This document shows positions 29,432 to 37,832 of a stretch of 64,000 nt of DNA, piece after piece. Source of the DNA: Nesterenkonia alkaliphila. Its GTDB lineage: Bacteria > Actinomycetota > Actinomycetes > Actinomycetales > Micrococcaceae. How positions within the stretch are numbered: position 1 is the first letter of the stretch; each line of letters starts with the position of its first letter. Below the pieces are notes generated by a model, which made no database searches, was not told the DNA's origin, and saw only the letters and a list, made by a program, of their open reading frames with translations. Where the stretch lies: NCBI RefSeq assembly GCF_009758175.1, contig NZ_WRPM01000031.1:62001-126000 (forward strand), given 5' to 3'. A program made the position numbers and the translations under genes.

Positions 29432-30148
29432 ATGAACTACGACGACGCGGTTCGCGCGGCACGGTGCAGTCTCGCCACCATCGCAGTGGAGGGCTTGGAA
29501 GGCCTGGGCATCCAGCTCGCTGAGCTGCTGATCAGGCTGAACGTCGGGACCCTCATTCTGCGGGATCCCCGGCCGGTCTCCGCAGAGATCCCGGGGTTCC
29601 GCGCCATCGAGCAGGGCCGTCCCCGCAGTGAGGCCGCCGCCGAACGGCTCAGCAGCCAGGCAGAACAGACTGTGGTCCTTGAGGCCTTCGAGGGCACCGC
29701 TATCGCTGGGGCAGACCTGCATCTGGTCACCGCTGCCGGAGCCCTGGAGGCGGACGCCCTGCGCCGGGCCTATCAGGAGTCTGCAGCGGTGCTGCCGGTG
29801 CTAGTCACAGCCCAGGGCTGGCGGGCCGGTCCGCTGCTGCTGCCAGGTGCTCCGGTCTGCCCCGAATGCCTGCTGCACACCGGCCTGCTGACTCAGACAA
29901 CCCCGCAGGCCACCGGCAGTGACCCCGGGGAGAGCACACCGGCTGGCCCCGCTGCAGCGGCGCTGGTGATGGGCGCCGCCGCAGCAGCAGCTCAACAGGC
30001 CTCGGCGCTGATCCAGGGCAGTGCGCCCCCTGCCATCCACCAGGCAGCACTGGTCTGTGAGGCCGGCACCGGGCTCATCACCCCGCAGCTGATCCAGCCG
30101 GTGCCCAACTGCGCCTGCTTCACCGCCGCCCTCCCCGTGGGGCTGTGA
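29432..30148 (+). CDS. ThiF/E1-like protein (TOMM-binding-type), degenerate
   Basis: The 238-aa protein starts at ATG 29432 after an AAAAGGA ribosome site. It has a nucleotide-binding-like turn VEGLEGLGIQLAELL near residue 20, a CPEC pair near 145 and NCAC near 228, giving the CxxC...CxC pattern of E1/ThiF proteins that bind structural zinc. It is shorter than true E1 enzymes and lacks an obvious catalytic cysteine, so activation of a ubiquitin-like partner is doubtful. The middle is Ala-rich. In related genomes a similar protein sits between the metallopeptidase and DUF2342 genes. Confidence 0.65.
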   Translation: MNYDDAVRAARCSLATIAVEGLEGLGIQLAELLIRLNVGTLILRDPRPVSAEIPGFRAIEQGRPRSEAAAERLSSQAEQTVVLEAFEGTAIAGADLHLVTAAGALEADALRRAYQESAAVLPVLVTAQGWRAGPLLLPGAPVCPECLLHTGLLTQTTPQATGSDPGESTPAGPAAAALVMGAAAAAAQQASALIQGSAPPAIHQAALVCEAGTGLITPQLIQPVPNCACFTAALPVGL

Positions 30149-30226
30149 GCGAACGCAGCGGGTCTTCCCCAGCTCGCGGCGATACCCTGGCAGTCACGGA
30201 ATTTTCCCCTCTTGCAGGAGCCAGGC

Positions 30227-31762
30227 ATGACTGACAAGCCCGATGACAACGATCGCAGCGAGTCCAATGAGGAGGAGTTCCTGCGCAAACTCTTCGGCGA
30301 GGCCTTCGGAGACGAATCCTCTGCTGAAGAGCAGGACCGCCCCTCCACCGGACCCTCCATGGGCTTCACCGGCGACCCGCAGAGCAAGAACAGCCAGGAC
30401 AACAGTGGCACCGGTGAGAACCCCTTCGGCGCCGGGGGCTTCCCCGGTTTCCCGCCCGGCTTTGATCCCAGCCAGCTCGACCCCTCCCAGATGCCCCCTG
30501 GCTTCGGTGACCCGGCCATGATGCAGCAGATCATGGGCCAGGTCCAGGCCATGTTCTCCGCTATGCAGAACCAGGGCGATGAGACCGTGAACTGGGAGCT
30601 GACCAAGAACGCAGCAGTCAGTGCGGTGGCAGACGATGCCGCGGTGACTCCCGCAGAGGCCAAACAGGTCGACGACGCTCTCCGGTTGGCAGAGATGTGG
30701 CTCAATGAGGCCACTGCCTTTGAGGCGGTAGGCACTATCGGGCAGGCCCTGAGCCGCAAACAATGGATCGAGCGGACCTTCGAGTCCTGGCAGCGGCTGA
30801 CGGCACCGGTTGCCGAATCGGTGGGCCGGGCCATGGCCCAGGTGGTGCGCCAGCAGCTGGAGGAGGGCGGCGGAGCCCAGCTGCCCGAGGAGCTCAAAGG
30901 GATGCTCCCCCCGGACGCCGGTGCCCAGGTGGCTTCCATGATGGAGCGGATGGGCTCAGTGGCCTTCGGCGCCCAGATCGGCCAGGCCATCGGCGAACTT
31001 GCCGCAGAGGTGCACTCCGGCTCCGATATCGGCCTCCCGCTGGCTGGTACTGCTATGACCCTGGTGCCCGCCAATATCAAGGAGTTCAGCGAGGGCCTGC
31101 AGGTGGAGCACGAGGAGATCCTGCTGTACCTGGCGCTGCGTGAGGCGGCACGGATCCGGCTGTTCCTGCGTGCCCCCTGGTTGGAGGATGATCTGTTCAA
31201 CGCAGTGGCCCAGTACGCCGCCGGCATCCACATCAACATGGAGCGGGTGGAGGAAGCTGCCAGTCAGATCGATCCCAGCAATCCCCAGGAGATGGAGGAC
31301 CTCTTCGGTGAGGGTCTCTTCCAGACCGACCGCACTCCGATGCAGGAGGCTGCGCTGCGCCGCATCGAGACCACCCTGGCCCTGGTGGAGGGCTGGGTCG
31401 ACGACGTGGTGTCCCAGGCTGGTGCCCACCTGCCCTCTATCGGCAGGCTGCGCGAGACCTTCGCCCGCCGCCGCGCCACCGGGGGCCCGGCCGAGGCGGC
31501 CTTCGCCGCCCTGGTGGGCCTGGAGCTGCGGCCTCGTCGGTTGCGCGACGCCGCCGCTCTGTGGGCGAAGCTGCGTGAAAGCGACGGAGCCGAGGGTCGC
31601 GATGAGGTGTGGGCGCACCCCGATGTGCAGCCCGAGGAGGCCGATCTGGACGACCCGGCCGGGTTCCATACCCGGCGTGCGCAGCGGCAGCAGGAGGCCG
31701 CCAAGATCGATGAGGAGCTGAAGAGGCTGCTCGACGGTGACTATGACGGTCCCGGCGCGTGA
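30227..31762 (+). CDS. DUF2342 family protein (annotated zinc-dependent metalloprotease)
   Basis: The 511-aa protein starts at ATG 30227 behind GCAGGAG. An acidic, Pro/Gly-rich disordered N-terminus (about 115 residues) precedes an all-helical domain with PANIKEFSEGLQV and EILLYLALREAARIRLF near residues 285-315, recognisable DUF2342 features. I see no HExxH motif, and the position where relatives carry an AH pair reads EAARIR, so protease activity should not be assumed. Its stop overlaps the start of the PDZ-Lon gene (GTGA). Confidence 0.75.
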   Translation: MTDKPDDNDRSESNEEEFLRKLFGEAFGDESSAEEQDRPSTGPSMGFTGDPQSKNSQDNSGTGENPFGAGGFPGFPPGFDPSQLDPSQMPPGFGDPAMMQQIMGQVQAMFSAMQNQGDETVNWELTKNAAVSAVADDAAVTPAEAKQVDDALRLAEMWLNEATAFEAVGTIGQALSRKQWIERTFESWQRLTAPVAESVGRAMAQVVRQQLEEGGGAQLPEELKGMLPPDAGAQVASMMERMGSVAFGAQIGQAIGELAAEVHSGSDIGLPLAGTAMTLVPANIKEFSEGLQVEHEEILLYLALREAARIRLFLRAPWLEDDLFNAVAQYAAGIHINMERVEEAASQIDPSNPQEMEDLFGEGLFQTDRTPMQEAALRRIETTLALVEGWVDDVVSQAGAHLPSIGRLRETFARRRATGGPAEAAFAALVGLELRPRRLRDAAALWAKLRESDGAEGRDEVWAHPDVQPEEADLDDPAGFHTRRAQRQQEAAKIDEELKRLLDGDYDGPGA

Positions 31763-32820
31763 GCCTACGCAGAAACGTCCAGATGGCCTCCGGTCTGGGG
31801 GCTCTGGTGATCGGATTGGCCGCCTTCACTCTGCCCAGCGCCTATCTGACGGAGTCCCCCGGACCGGTGTTCAATACCATTGGTGAGATCCAAGAATCCC
31901 CGGTGATCAGCGTGCACGGGGCGGACACCCATGAGACTGAGGGCAGCCTCTCGCTGACCACTGTCTACGTCAACGGCGCACCAACTTCCACCGTGCGGGT
32001 CTTCGACGCTCTGCGCGGCTGGATCGCCCCGAGCGTGGACCTGACCCCGCATGAGCTGGTCTACCCCTCCGGCACCACCCGCGAGGAGGTCCAGCAGCGC
32101 AACCAGGCCGCCATGGCCTCCTCCCAGGAGCTGGCGCTCGCCGCCGCCCTGGACCACTTGGACGTGGACTACACCGTGGAGCTCTCGGTGATGCAGTTCA
32201 CCGAGGAGGCTGTAGCGGCCGGAACTGATGAGATTCTTATCCCCGGGGACCAAATGCTCGCCGCCGAGGGCGAGGAGATCACCGGACTCGAAGGATTGCG
32301 ACAGGCGGTCAACGAGGCCGCAGGCGAACCGATAGAATTGACGGTGGTCCGCGACGGCCAACCCGTGGAGGTAGAGGTCCCCACCTATCAGGAGGCCGAC
32401 GGGGAGTACTACGTAGGCATCATGCTGGCCACCGAGTTCGACTTCCCAGTGGAGGTGGATATCCGGCTGGAGGATGTCGGCGGTCCCTCCGCCGGGCTGA
32501 TGTTCGCCCTGGGGCTGGTCGACACCATGACCGAGGAATCGCTCACCGGCGGGGTGAACTGGGCCGGCACCGGCACGGTGGACCCTGACGGCACGGTGGG
32601 TCCCATCGGCGGGGTGGCGCAGAAGACGGTCGGGGCCCGGAACGAGGGTGCCGAGCATTTCTTGGCGCCACGGCCGAACTGTGATGAGCTGGAGGGCAGG
32701 CTTCCTGGCGGCATCGAGGTCTACGGGGTCGAGGATGTGGATCAGGCAGTGGCGATCCTCGAGGCGGTCAGGGACAATGATGAGGACTTTTTGGCAGGGC
32801 TTCAGCCCTGCGGCCGGTGA
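31759..32820 (+). CDS. Membrane-anchored PDZ-Lon (YlbL-like) serine protease
   Basis: The 353-aa protein starts at GTG 31759. A signal anchor lies at residues 10-30, with LTESPGPVFNTIG just outside the membrane, the standard opening of this family. A PDZ domain follows (about 140-210). The Lon-type proteolytic domain has catalytic Ser244 in DVGGPSAGLMFALG and Lys289 in GGVAQKTVGA, forming the Ser-Lys dyad. It would cut or bind extracytoplasmic peptides at the membrane. It is coupled to the DUF2342 gene and followed by UPF0182, a neighbour set typical of actinobacteria. Confidence 0.88.
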   Translation: MSLRRNVQMASGLGALVIGLAAFTLPSAYLTESPGPVFNTIGEIQESPVISVHGADTHETEGSLSLTTVYVNGAPTSTVRVFDALRGWIAPSVDLTPHELVYPSGTTREEVQQRNQAAMASSQELALAAALDHLDVDYTVELSVMQFTEEAVAAGTDEILIPGDQMLAAEGEEITGLEGLRQAVNEAAGEPIELTVVRDGQPVEVEVPTYQEADGEYYVGIMLATEFDFPVEVDIRLEDVGGPSAGLMFALGLVDTMTEESLTGGVNWAGTGTVDPDGTVGPIGGVAQKTVGARNEGAEHFLAPRPNCDELEGRLPGGIEVYGVEDVDQAVAILEAVRDNDEDFLAGLQPCGR

Positions 32821-32871
32821 TTCGTCACCGCACCACCAATTGATGAGTACAGGTAGAGACGAGGACACACT

Positions 32872-35800
32872 TTGAGCTTCTCTCAGGGATTCGGCAACTC
32901 GAACCCCTTCTCCGGAGGGATTTTCGGCTCCGGGTCGGGCAGCAGCAGCAACGACGACGCCGGCTCAGGCGGTTCTGGGGGCAGCGGGGGAGGTGAGAGC
33001 GGCCGCAGCCAGGGCGGGCGGCGTCGTCCCTCCGCGCTGATCATCACCATAGTGATCATCGCCGCGCTGCTGGGTGCCTTCGTGGCGTTCTCCGGCTTCT
33101 ACGCGGAGATCCTGTGGTACTCACAGCTGGGCTACTCCGAGGTCTTCTGGACCGAGTGGGTGGCGCGCGGGGTGATCTTTGTGGCGGCCTTCCTGCTGAT
33201 GGGGCTGCTGGTGTGGCTGAGCCTGTTCTTTGCCTTCCGCACCCGGCCCAAGAACATCGAGGGCCAGCTGGCGGACTCGGTGAGCAAGTATCAGTCCACC
33301 TTGACCTCCATGCGCCGGCTGCTGATGTTCGGCCTGCCAGTGCTGATGGGCCTGTTCGCCGGCACCGCCGCACAGGCCAACTGGCAGCAGGTACTGCTGT
33401 TCATCAACCAGCAGCCTTTCGGCCAGACGGACCCCGAGTTCGGGCGCGACTTCGCCTTCTACGTATTCACCCTGCCGTTCCTGAACTTCGTGAACGGCTT
33501 CCTGATCTCAGCCGTGCTGGTGGCCGGTATCGCCGGCATCCTCTGCCACTACCTGTTCGGGTCCATCCGGATCGAGGCAAGCGGCAGATTCGTAGTGGAG
33601 AAGGCAGCCCGCTGGCATGTGGCTATCGCGGTGGCAGCGTTCATCCTGCTCCAGGGTGTGAGCTGGTTCCTGGGCCGCTTCGCCACCCTGCAGGATCAGA
33701 GCGGTAACTGGGCCGGTGCGCTCTACACCGATGTCAATGCGGTCATCCCGGCTCAGACCATTCTGGCCATCGCCGCTGTGCTGGTGGCGATCGTACTGAT
33801 CATCACCGCGATCACTGCCCGCTGGCGGTTCGCCATCATCGGCACAGCCGTGCTGATCGTCACGGCGATCATCGGCACCGGTGTGGTGCCCTTCCTGGTG
33901 CAGGAGTACCAGGTGCGGCCCACGGAGCAGACCCTGGAAGCCGAGTACATCGAGCGCAATATGGAGCTGACCCGCTTCGCCTATGACCTGGAGGACCTGG
34001 AGAAGATCAGCTACTCCGCAACCCAGGAAGCCGAGGCAGGAGCGTTGGCCGATGATGCGGCGAACATTGAGAACATCCGTCTGCTGGATCCCAATCTGGT
34101 CTCCGCCGCCTACCGGCAGTTCCAGCAGTTCCGGCCCTACTACACCTTCCCGGAGACGCTGAGCTTTGACCGCTACGAGATTGATGGTCAACGCTATGAC
34201 ACGGTGATCGCCGCCCGTGAGGTCAATGCCCCGGAGGGCTCCTGGGTCAACCAGCACCTGATCTACACCCACGGCTACGGCCTGGTGGCGGCCAACGCGA
34301 ACACCGTGACTCCAGAGGGCCGGCCGGACTTCACCCTGCAGGGGATCCCCACCACCGGTGATCTGGCCTCCGATGAGGACTACGAGCCGCGCATCTACTT
34401 CGGCGAAGCCGTACCCCAGTACTCCATTGTGGGCGCCCCGGAGGGCGCTGCGCCACGCGAGCTGGACCGCCCGGCCGTGGAGCTGACTGAGGATGAGGAG
34501 GGCGAGGCGGAAGCAGCCGAGGCCGATGACAATGGCCAGGACGATACCCAGTACACCTTCAGCGGTGACGGCGGACCCTCGGTGGGCAATATGTTCAACC
34601 GGCTGGTCTTCGCGCTGAACTTCCAATCACCTGAGATCTTCCTCTCCGGTGACATGAACGAGGAGTCCCAGATCCTCTACGACCGCCACCCGCGGGAACG
34701 GGTGGAGAAGGTCGCCCCCTACCTGGAGGTGGACCAGAACATCTACCCGGCCATTGTGGACGGGCGGATCAAGTGGATCGTGGAGGGCTACACCACCTCC
34801 AACAACTTCCCCTATTCCACTGAGCAGCAGCTGGAGTCGGCCACAGTGGACGCCCTGACCCAGGGCGGGCCGCAGCAGCTGACCGGCCAGATCAACTACA
34901 TCCGCAACTCGGTCAAGGCCACTGTGGATGCCTATGACGGCTCCGTGGAGCTCTACGCCTGGGATGACGAGGACCCGATCCTGCAGGCCTGGCAGGAGGT
35001 GTTCCCGCAGGCCATCCAGCCCATGGAGGAGATGAGCGCGGAGCTGCTGGACCATGTGCGCTACCCGGAGGATATGTTCCGCATCCAGCGGTCCCTGCTC
35101 ACCGAGTATCACGTGGACTCACCGGGCACCTTCTACGAGGGCAACGACGCCTGGTCGATCCCCTCGGACCCCACCCGGGACGGTGGCGAGCCGCAGCCCC
35201 CGTACTACATGACGCTGGAGATGCCGGAGCAGGAGGAGCCCAGCTTCTCGCTGACCTCCGCCTTCATCCCGGCTACTGAGGCCGATGGTCAGCAGCGCAA
35301 CGTGCTCTACGGGTTCCTGGCGGCCTCCGGCGATGCCGGCACCGGCGAGGACGGGGTCCGGCATGAGGACTATGGCCGGCTGCGGCTGCTGGAGCTGCCC
35401 CGGCAGACCTCCATCCCCGGCCCGGGCCAGACTCAGGCGAACTTCGACTCGCACCAGACCATCGCCCAGCAGCTCAATGTGCTGGACGACCTGGGCGGTT
35501 CCGAGGTGCACCGCGGCAATATGATCACCATGCCCGCCGGCGGCGGCATCCTCAACGTGCAGCCCATCTACGTCCAGGCCACCACCGGCTCGGCCTACCC
35601 GGCCCTGCGCATGGTGCTGGTCGGCTTCGGCGAGGAGGTCGGCTACGGCGACACCCTGCAGGAAGCGCTCGATATGGTCTTCGAGGGCGATGCTGGTGTC
35701 GAGGCAGTTGAAGGCGCCGGTGTGGATGCCGAGGCCGTGGAGGATGATCTCGACGGGGTCGAGGGCACCACGGAGGACGAGGCCACCGAGCCCTCACCAG

Positions 35801-36045
35801 CCCCCACCGAGACCGAGGAGGCTGCGGCCCCTGAGGACGATGAGGAGGATGAGGACGACGACGCCCCAGTCGCCGAGGATGACCAGGAGCGCCTCGAGCA
35901 GCTCCGCGGCGAGGCGGCGGAGCTCTGGGCCGACCGGAACGAGGCATTCTCGGAGGGCGACCTGGCCCGCTACCGCCAATTGGAGCTGGAGTTCGAGGAG
36001 ACCCTCGACGAGCTCTTCCAGCTGGAGAACTCGCTGAACGACTGA
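32872..36045 (+). CDS. UPF0182 family large membrane protein
   Basis: The 1057-aa protein starts at TTG 32872 (GAGGA ribosome site eight bases before). A Gly/Ser-rich cytoplasmic N-terminus of about 50 residues is followed by seven hydrophobic helices (about 55-345). A large external domain then carries the conserved segments RPYYTFPETLSFDRYEI and RHPRERVEKVAPYLEVD. The C-terminal 120 residues are very acidic (runs of Asp/Glu) and end in a helical LEQLRGEAAELWADRNEAF module. Function is unknown throughout the family. It is the last chromosomal gene before the tRNA and has its own terminator. Confidence 0.88.
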   Translation: MSFSQGFGNSNPFSGGIFGSGSGSSSNDDAGSGGSGGSGGGESGRSQGGRRRPSALIITIVIIAALLGAFVAFSGFYAEILWYSQLGYSEVFWTEWVARGVIFVAAFLLMGLLVWLSLFFAFRTRPKNIEGQLADSVSKYQSTLTSMRRLLMFGLPVLMGLFAGTAAQANWQQVLLFINQQPFGQTDPEFGRDFAFYVFTLPFLNFVNGFLISAVLVAGIAGILCHYLFGSIRIEASGRFVVEKAARWHVAIAVAAFILLQGVSWFLGRFATLQDQSGNWAGALYTDVNAVIPAQTILAIAAVLVAIVLIITAITARWRFAIIGTAVLIVTAIIGTGVVPFLVQEYQVRPTEQTLEAEYIERNMELTRFAYDLEDLEKISYSATQEAEAGALADDAANIENIRLLDPNLVSAAYRQFQQFRPYYTFPETLSFDRYEIDGQRYDTVIAAREVNAPEGSWVNQHLIYTHGYGLVAANANTVTPEGRPDFTLQGIPTTGDLASDEDYEPRIYFGEAVPQYSIVGAPEGAAPRELDRPAVELTEDEEGEAEAAEADDNGQDDTQYTFSGDGGPSVGNMFNRLVFALNFQSPEIFLSGDMNEESQILYDRHPRERVEKVAPYLEVDQNIYPAIVDGRIKWIVEGYTTSNNFPYSTEQQLESATVDALTQGGPQQLTGQINYIRNSVKATVDAYDGSVELYAWDDEDPILQAWQEVFPQAIQPMEEMSAELLDHVRYPEDMFRIQRSLLTEYHVDSPGTFYEGNDAWSIPSDPTRDGGEPQPPYYMTLEMPEQEEPSFSLTSAFIPATEADGQQRNVLYGFLAASGDAGTGEDGVRHEDYGRLRLLELPRQTSIPGPGQTQANFDSHQTIAQQLNVLDDLGGSEVHRGNMITMPAGGGILNVQPIYVQATTGSAYPALRMVLVGFGEEVGYGDTLQEALDMVFEGDAGVEAVEGAGVDAEAVEDDLDGVEGTTEDEATEPSPAPTETEEAAAPEDDEEDEDDDAPVAEDDQERLEQLRGEAAELWADRNEAFSEGDLARYRQLELEFEETLDELFQLENSLND

Positions 36046-36058
36046 GCGGGTCGCTGGC

Positions 36059-36104
36059 AGGGCTGAGGGGCCGGTTTCCCGATGGGGACCGACCCCTCAG
36101 CCCT
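36059..36104 (+). terminator. Hairpin terminator after UPF0182
   Basis: AGGGCTGAGGGG pairs with CCCCTCAGCCCT across a loop of about 20 bases, which itself can fold (CGGTTTCCCGATGGGGACCG). A short T-rich stretch (ATTTTG) follows. It ends the UPF0182 transcript before the tRNA promoter. Confidence 0.75.
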
Positions 36105-36110
36105 CAGATT

Positions 36111-36138
36111 TTGAGTTCAGTTCACCAGCATGTAAGAT
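36111..36138 (+). promoter_or_regulatory. Candidate promoter of tRNA-fMet
   Basis: TTGAGT (36111-36116) and TAAGAT (36133-36138) are separated by 16 bases and sit about 30 bases before the tRNA 5' end. Each hexamer matches the sigma-70-type consensus at four of six positions. Confidence 0.5.
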
Positions 36139-36166
36139 AGGTAAGTCCCGGAAACGGGAAACCCAG

Positions 36167-36240
36167 CGCGCGGTGGAGCAGTTCGGTAGCTCGCCGGGCT
36201 CATAACCCGGAGGTCCCAGGTTCAAATCCTGGCCGCGCAA
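36167..36240 (+). tRNA. Initiator tRNA-fMet (anticodon CAT)
   Basis: A full cloverleaf is visible: acceptor CGCGCGG with CCGCGCA, where C1 faces A72, the unpaired position that marks bacterial initiator tRNAs. The anticodon stem CCGGG/CCCGG carries the three G-C pairs typical of initiators, with CAT at 36201-36203. The T-loop reads GGTTCAAATCC. No CCA is encoded. Its 3' end appears to be the attachment site of the ICE that begins to the right. Confidence 0.95.
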
Positions 36241-36532
36241 CTCCAAGGAGAGAACCCTCACCCATTGGGTGGGGGTTTTTCTCATTCACGAGATCTTCTC
36301 CGAGCAGTTGTGCGATTGAGATATTGAGCCAGCTGGCCACGACCACAAGTTCAGAGAATGCCCACAGGGTCTTCCCTTTCATCCGCCAAGACACGCTTCC
36401 AGCACTAAGGCCGAGCACGGAAGCTAAGTCTTTCTGCGTCAGGCCACGACGTGAGAGCCAAGCGCGAATCTCACCGGAGACCAGATCGTTGGCTGCGATC
36501 TTTGGATCAATGTTCTCGGGGGCTATAGTCAT
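36200..36532 (-). CDS. XRE-family regulator reading antisense into the tRNA
   Basis: A 110-residue frame starts at ATG 36532 (MTIAPEN). It has a helix-turn-helix, LTQKDLASVLGLSAGSVSWRM, near residues 30-50. No stop occurs before the tRNA, so the chain ends ARPGFEPGTSGL, a sequence that is simply antisense tRNA. The ICE therefore appears to have joined this gene's 3' end to the tRNA. A TATAGT -10 box (complement of 36557-36562) leaves a very short leader and excludes the longer ATG at 36568. It probably controls the divergent operon at 36644. The last 15 or so residues may be non-functional. Confidence 0.7.
   Translation of the reverse strand: MTIAPENIDPKIAANDLVSGEIRAWLSRRGLTQKDLASVLGLSAGSVSWRMKGKTLWAFSELVVVASWLNISIAQLLGEDLVNEKNPHPMGEGSLLGVARPGFEPGTSGL
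36253..36280 (+). terminator. Terminator after tRNA-fMet
   Basis: AACCCTCACCC pairs with GGGTGGGGGTT around an ATT loop and is followed by TTTTT. It lies 12 bases after the tRNA and inside the antisense XRE frame. Confidence 0.8.
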
Positions 36533-36556
36533 GCCACTCACGATACCCATGTAGAC

Positions 36557-36606
36557 ACTATAGAGCAATACATTTCGACACGAAGTAGTGAATATCCAAA
36601 CGAAGT
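36557..36606. promoter_or_regulatory. Divergent XRE promoter/operator region
   Basis: This AT-rich gap between two divergent XRE genes holds the complement of TATAGT (36557-36562) and of TTCGTG (36579-36584), 16 bases apart, serving the leftward gene. ACGAAGT occurs at 36580-36586 and again at 36600-36606, 20 bp apart, about two helical turns. This is what one expects of a repressor operator. Assignment is by layout only. Confidence 0.45.
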
Positions 36607-36643
36607 GCTTGCGTGATTGGGCTATGCCAAATAGTGTGCAGTC

Positions 36644-36913
36644 ATGACATACCTCGAACAGCTAAGGTCAAACATCGGCGCAGAGATTGGGCGTCGAGGG
36701 CTCACTTATCAGGCAGCGGCAGAGGCGCTCGGAATCAGTAAGGGGACATTCTCCGCCAAACTCCACGGCAGGGTTCAACGCTCCAGTAGAGCGTCTTTTC
36801 GTCTGGATGAGCTAATGCGTCTCGCACGTTGGCTCGGGGTGCCGTTCTCAACACTTGTCGCGGGATTCGACGAGGCAGAGCTGCTTGAAGATGAGCTGGT
36901 GTCAGCATCATGA
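36644..36913 (+). CDS. XRE-family HTH regulator
   Basis: The 89-aa protein has a helix-turn-helix, LTYQAAAEALGISKGTFSAKL, at residues 20-40 and a predicted dimer-forming C-terminal helix. It opens the rightward ICE operon and its stop overlaps the next start (ATGA, 36910-36913). Paired with the divergent XRE gene, it forms a switch-like module of the kind that governs ICE excision and transfer. Confidence 0.75.
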   Translation: MTYLEQLRSNIGAEIGRRGLTYQAAAEALGISKGTFSAKLHGRVQRSSRASFRLDELMRLARWLGVPFSTLVAGFDEAELLEDELVSAS

Positions 36914-37818
36914 GCACCGCCCTAACTAGCAGCTACAGCGCTGATGAGGCCCGGGAGGTCATTGAGGAGTTCAAGGCAGATGTTGCTGCCCTACGGGTAA
37001 AAATGGCAGCGATGTGGCGTGGCCGGATCTGGATCGCTCTGGGCTACAACTCCTGGCAGGAATGCTTGGATCACGAGTTTCAGGGAATCGCTCTGCGTCC
37101 GAGTAGAGAAGAAGAGCAGCAAGTTCTGATGATGCTCAGGGATGCGGGAATGAGTACTCGCGGGATCGCGGCGGCTACTGACATGGACCATTCCACAGTG
37201 TCGCGCAAGCTTGCGTCCAGCCAGCCCCAAGGTGTTGCGAGTGCAACACCTGGACAAACCCTGGATGTGCAGGGTGCCGATGGGAAACAGTACCGGGACT
37301 ATACCGCCAATGACCTGGACGAGGACGTGGTGGACGCAGAGGTGGTCAGCGTTTCCACCGTTGCGGATGAGGACTCTGTTGAGCACGAGGATGTGCTTGC
37401 TGATTTTGACGGTGAGGACCGGTTGGTCTCGGATACCGGTCTGGAGCCATTGCGGGTGGATTTCACGGGCAAGCACACGGAGAAATCTCAGCATGAGGCC
37501 AAGAAGATCATCACCGATTTGCAGGCTGGTGGGGCTGCACCGCTGACCCAGGCTAAGCGCAAGGCACAGGCCCTGGAGGCCTACTTCACGACCAGGCAGA
37601 TCGATGCCCGGGCGCTGGGCGAGGATCGGCTGAAGTCTTTTGCCCGGACGGTGGCCGACACGGTGGGTGTGCTCACGGATCTGCTGGTGCGGATGGGCAC
37701 TCACCCGGATGTGCGGCATGCCCTGGAGGATCGGGACACTCTGGGCTCGATCACTAAGGCACAGGCGAACTTGGACGATGCCCGGAGCCAGACCGAAGCC
37801 AAGGGCTCTGCGGCCTGA
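36910..37818 (+). CDS. ParB/KorB-like HTH DNA-binding protein
   Basis: The 302-aa protein has an N-terminal helical part with IWIALGYNSWQECLDHEF (residues 38-55), a segment seen in small actinobacterial plasmid/phage DNA-binding proteins. A helix-turn-helix, MSTRGIAAATDMDHSTVSRKL, follows at about 80-100. The middle is acidic and unstructured and the C-terminal 110 residues are helical. It lacks the ParB nuclease/CTPase box. A role in partition or transfer regulation is inferred from position next to the XRE switch. Confidence 0.6.
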   Translation: MSTALTSSYSADEAREVIEEFKADVAALRVKMAAMWRGRIWIALGYNSWQECLDHEFQGIALRPSREEEQQVLMMLRDAGMSTRGIAAATDMDHSTVSRKLASSQPQGVASATPGQTLDVQGADGKQYRDYTANDLDEDVVDAEVVSVSTVADEDSVEHEDVLADFDGEDRLVSDTGLEPLRVDFTGKHTEKSQHEAKKIITDLQAGGAAPLTQAKRKAQALEAYFTTRQIDARALGEDRLKSFARTVADTVGVLTDLLVRMGTHPDVRHALEDRDTLGSITKAQANLDDARSQTEAKGSAA

Positions 37819-37832
37819 ACAGGCGGAAGCAG

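Noticed and set aside
30227-31762. Active zinc protease call for the DUF2342 protein
   Set aside because: Only the family label supports it; no HExxH motif is present in the sequence.
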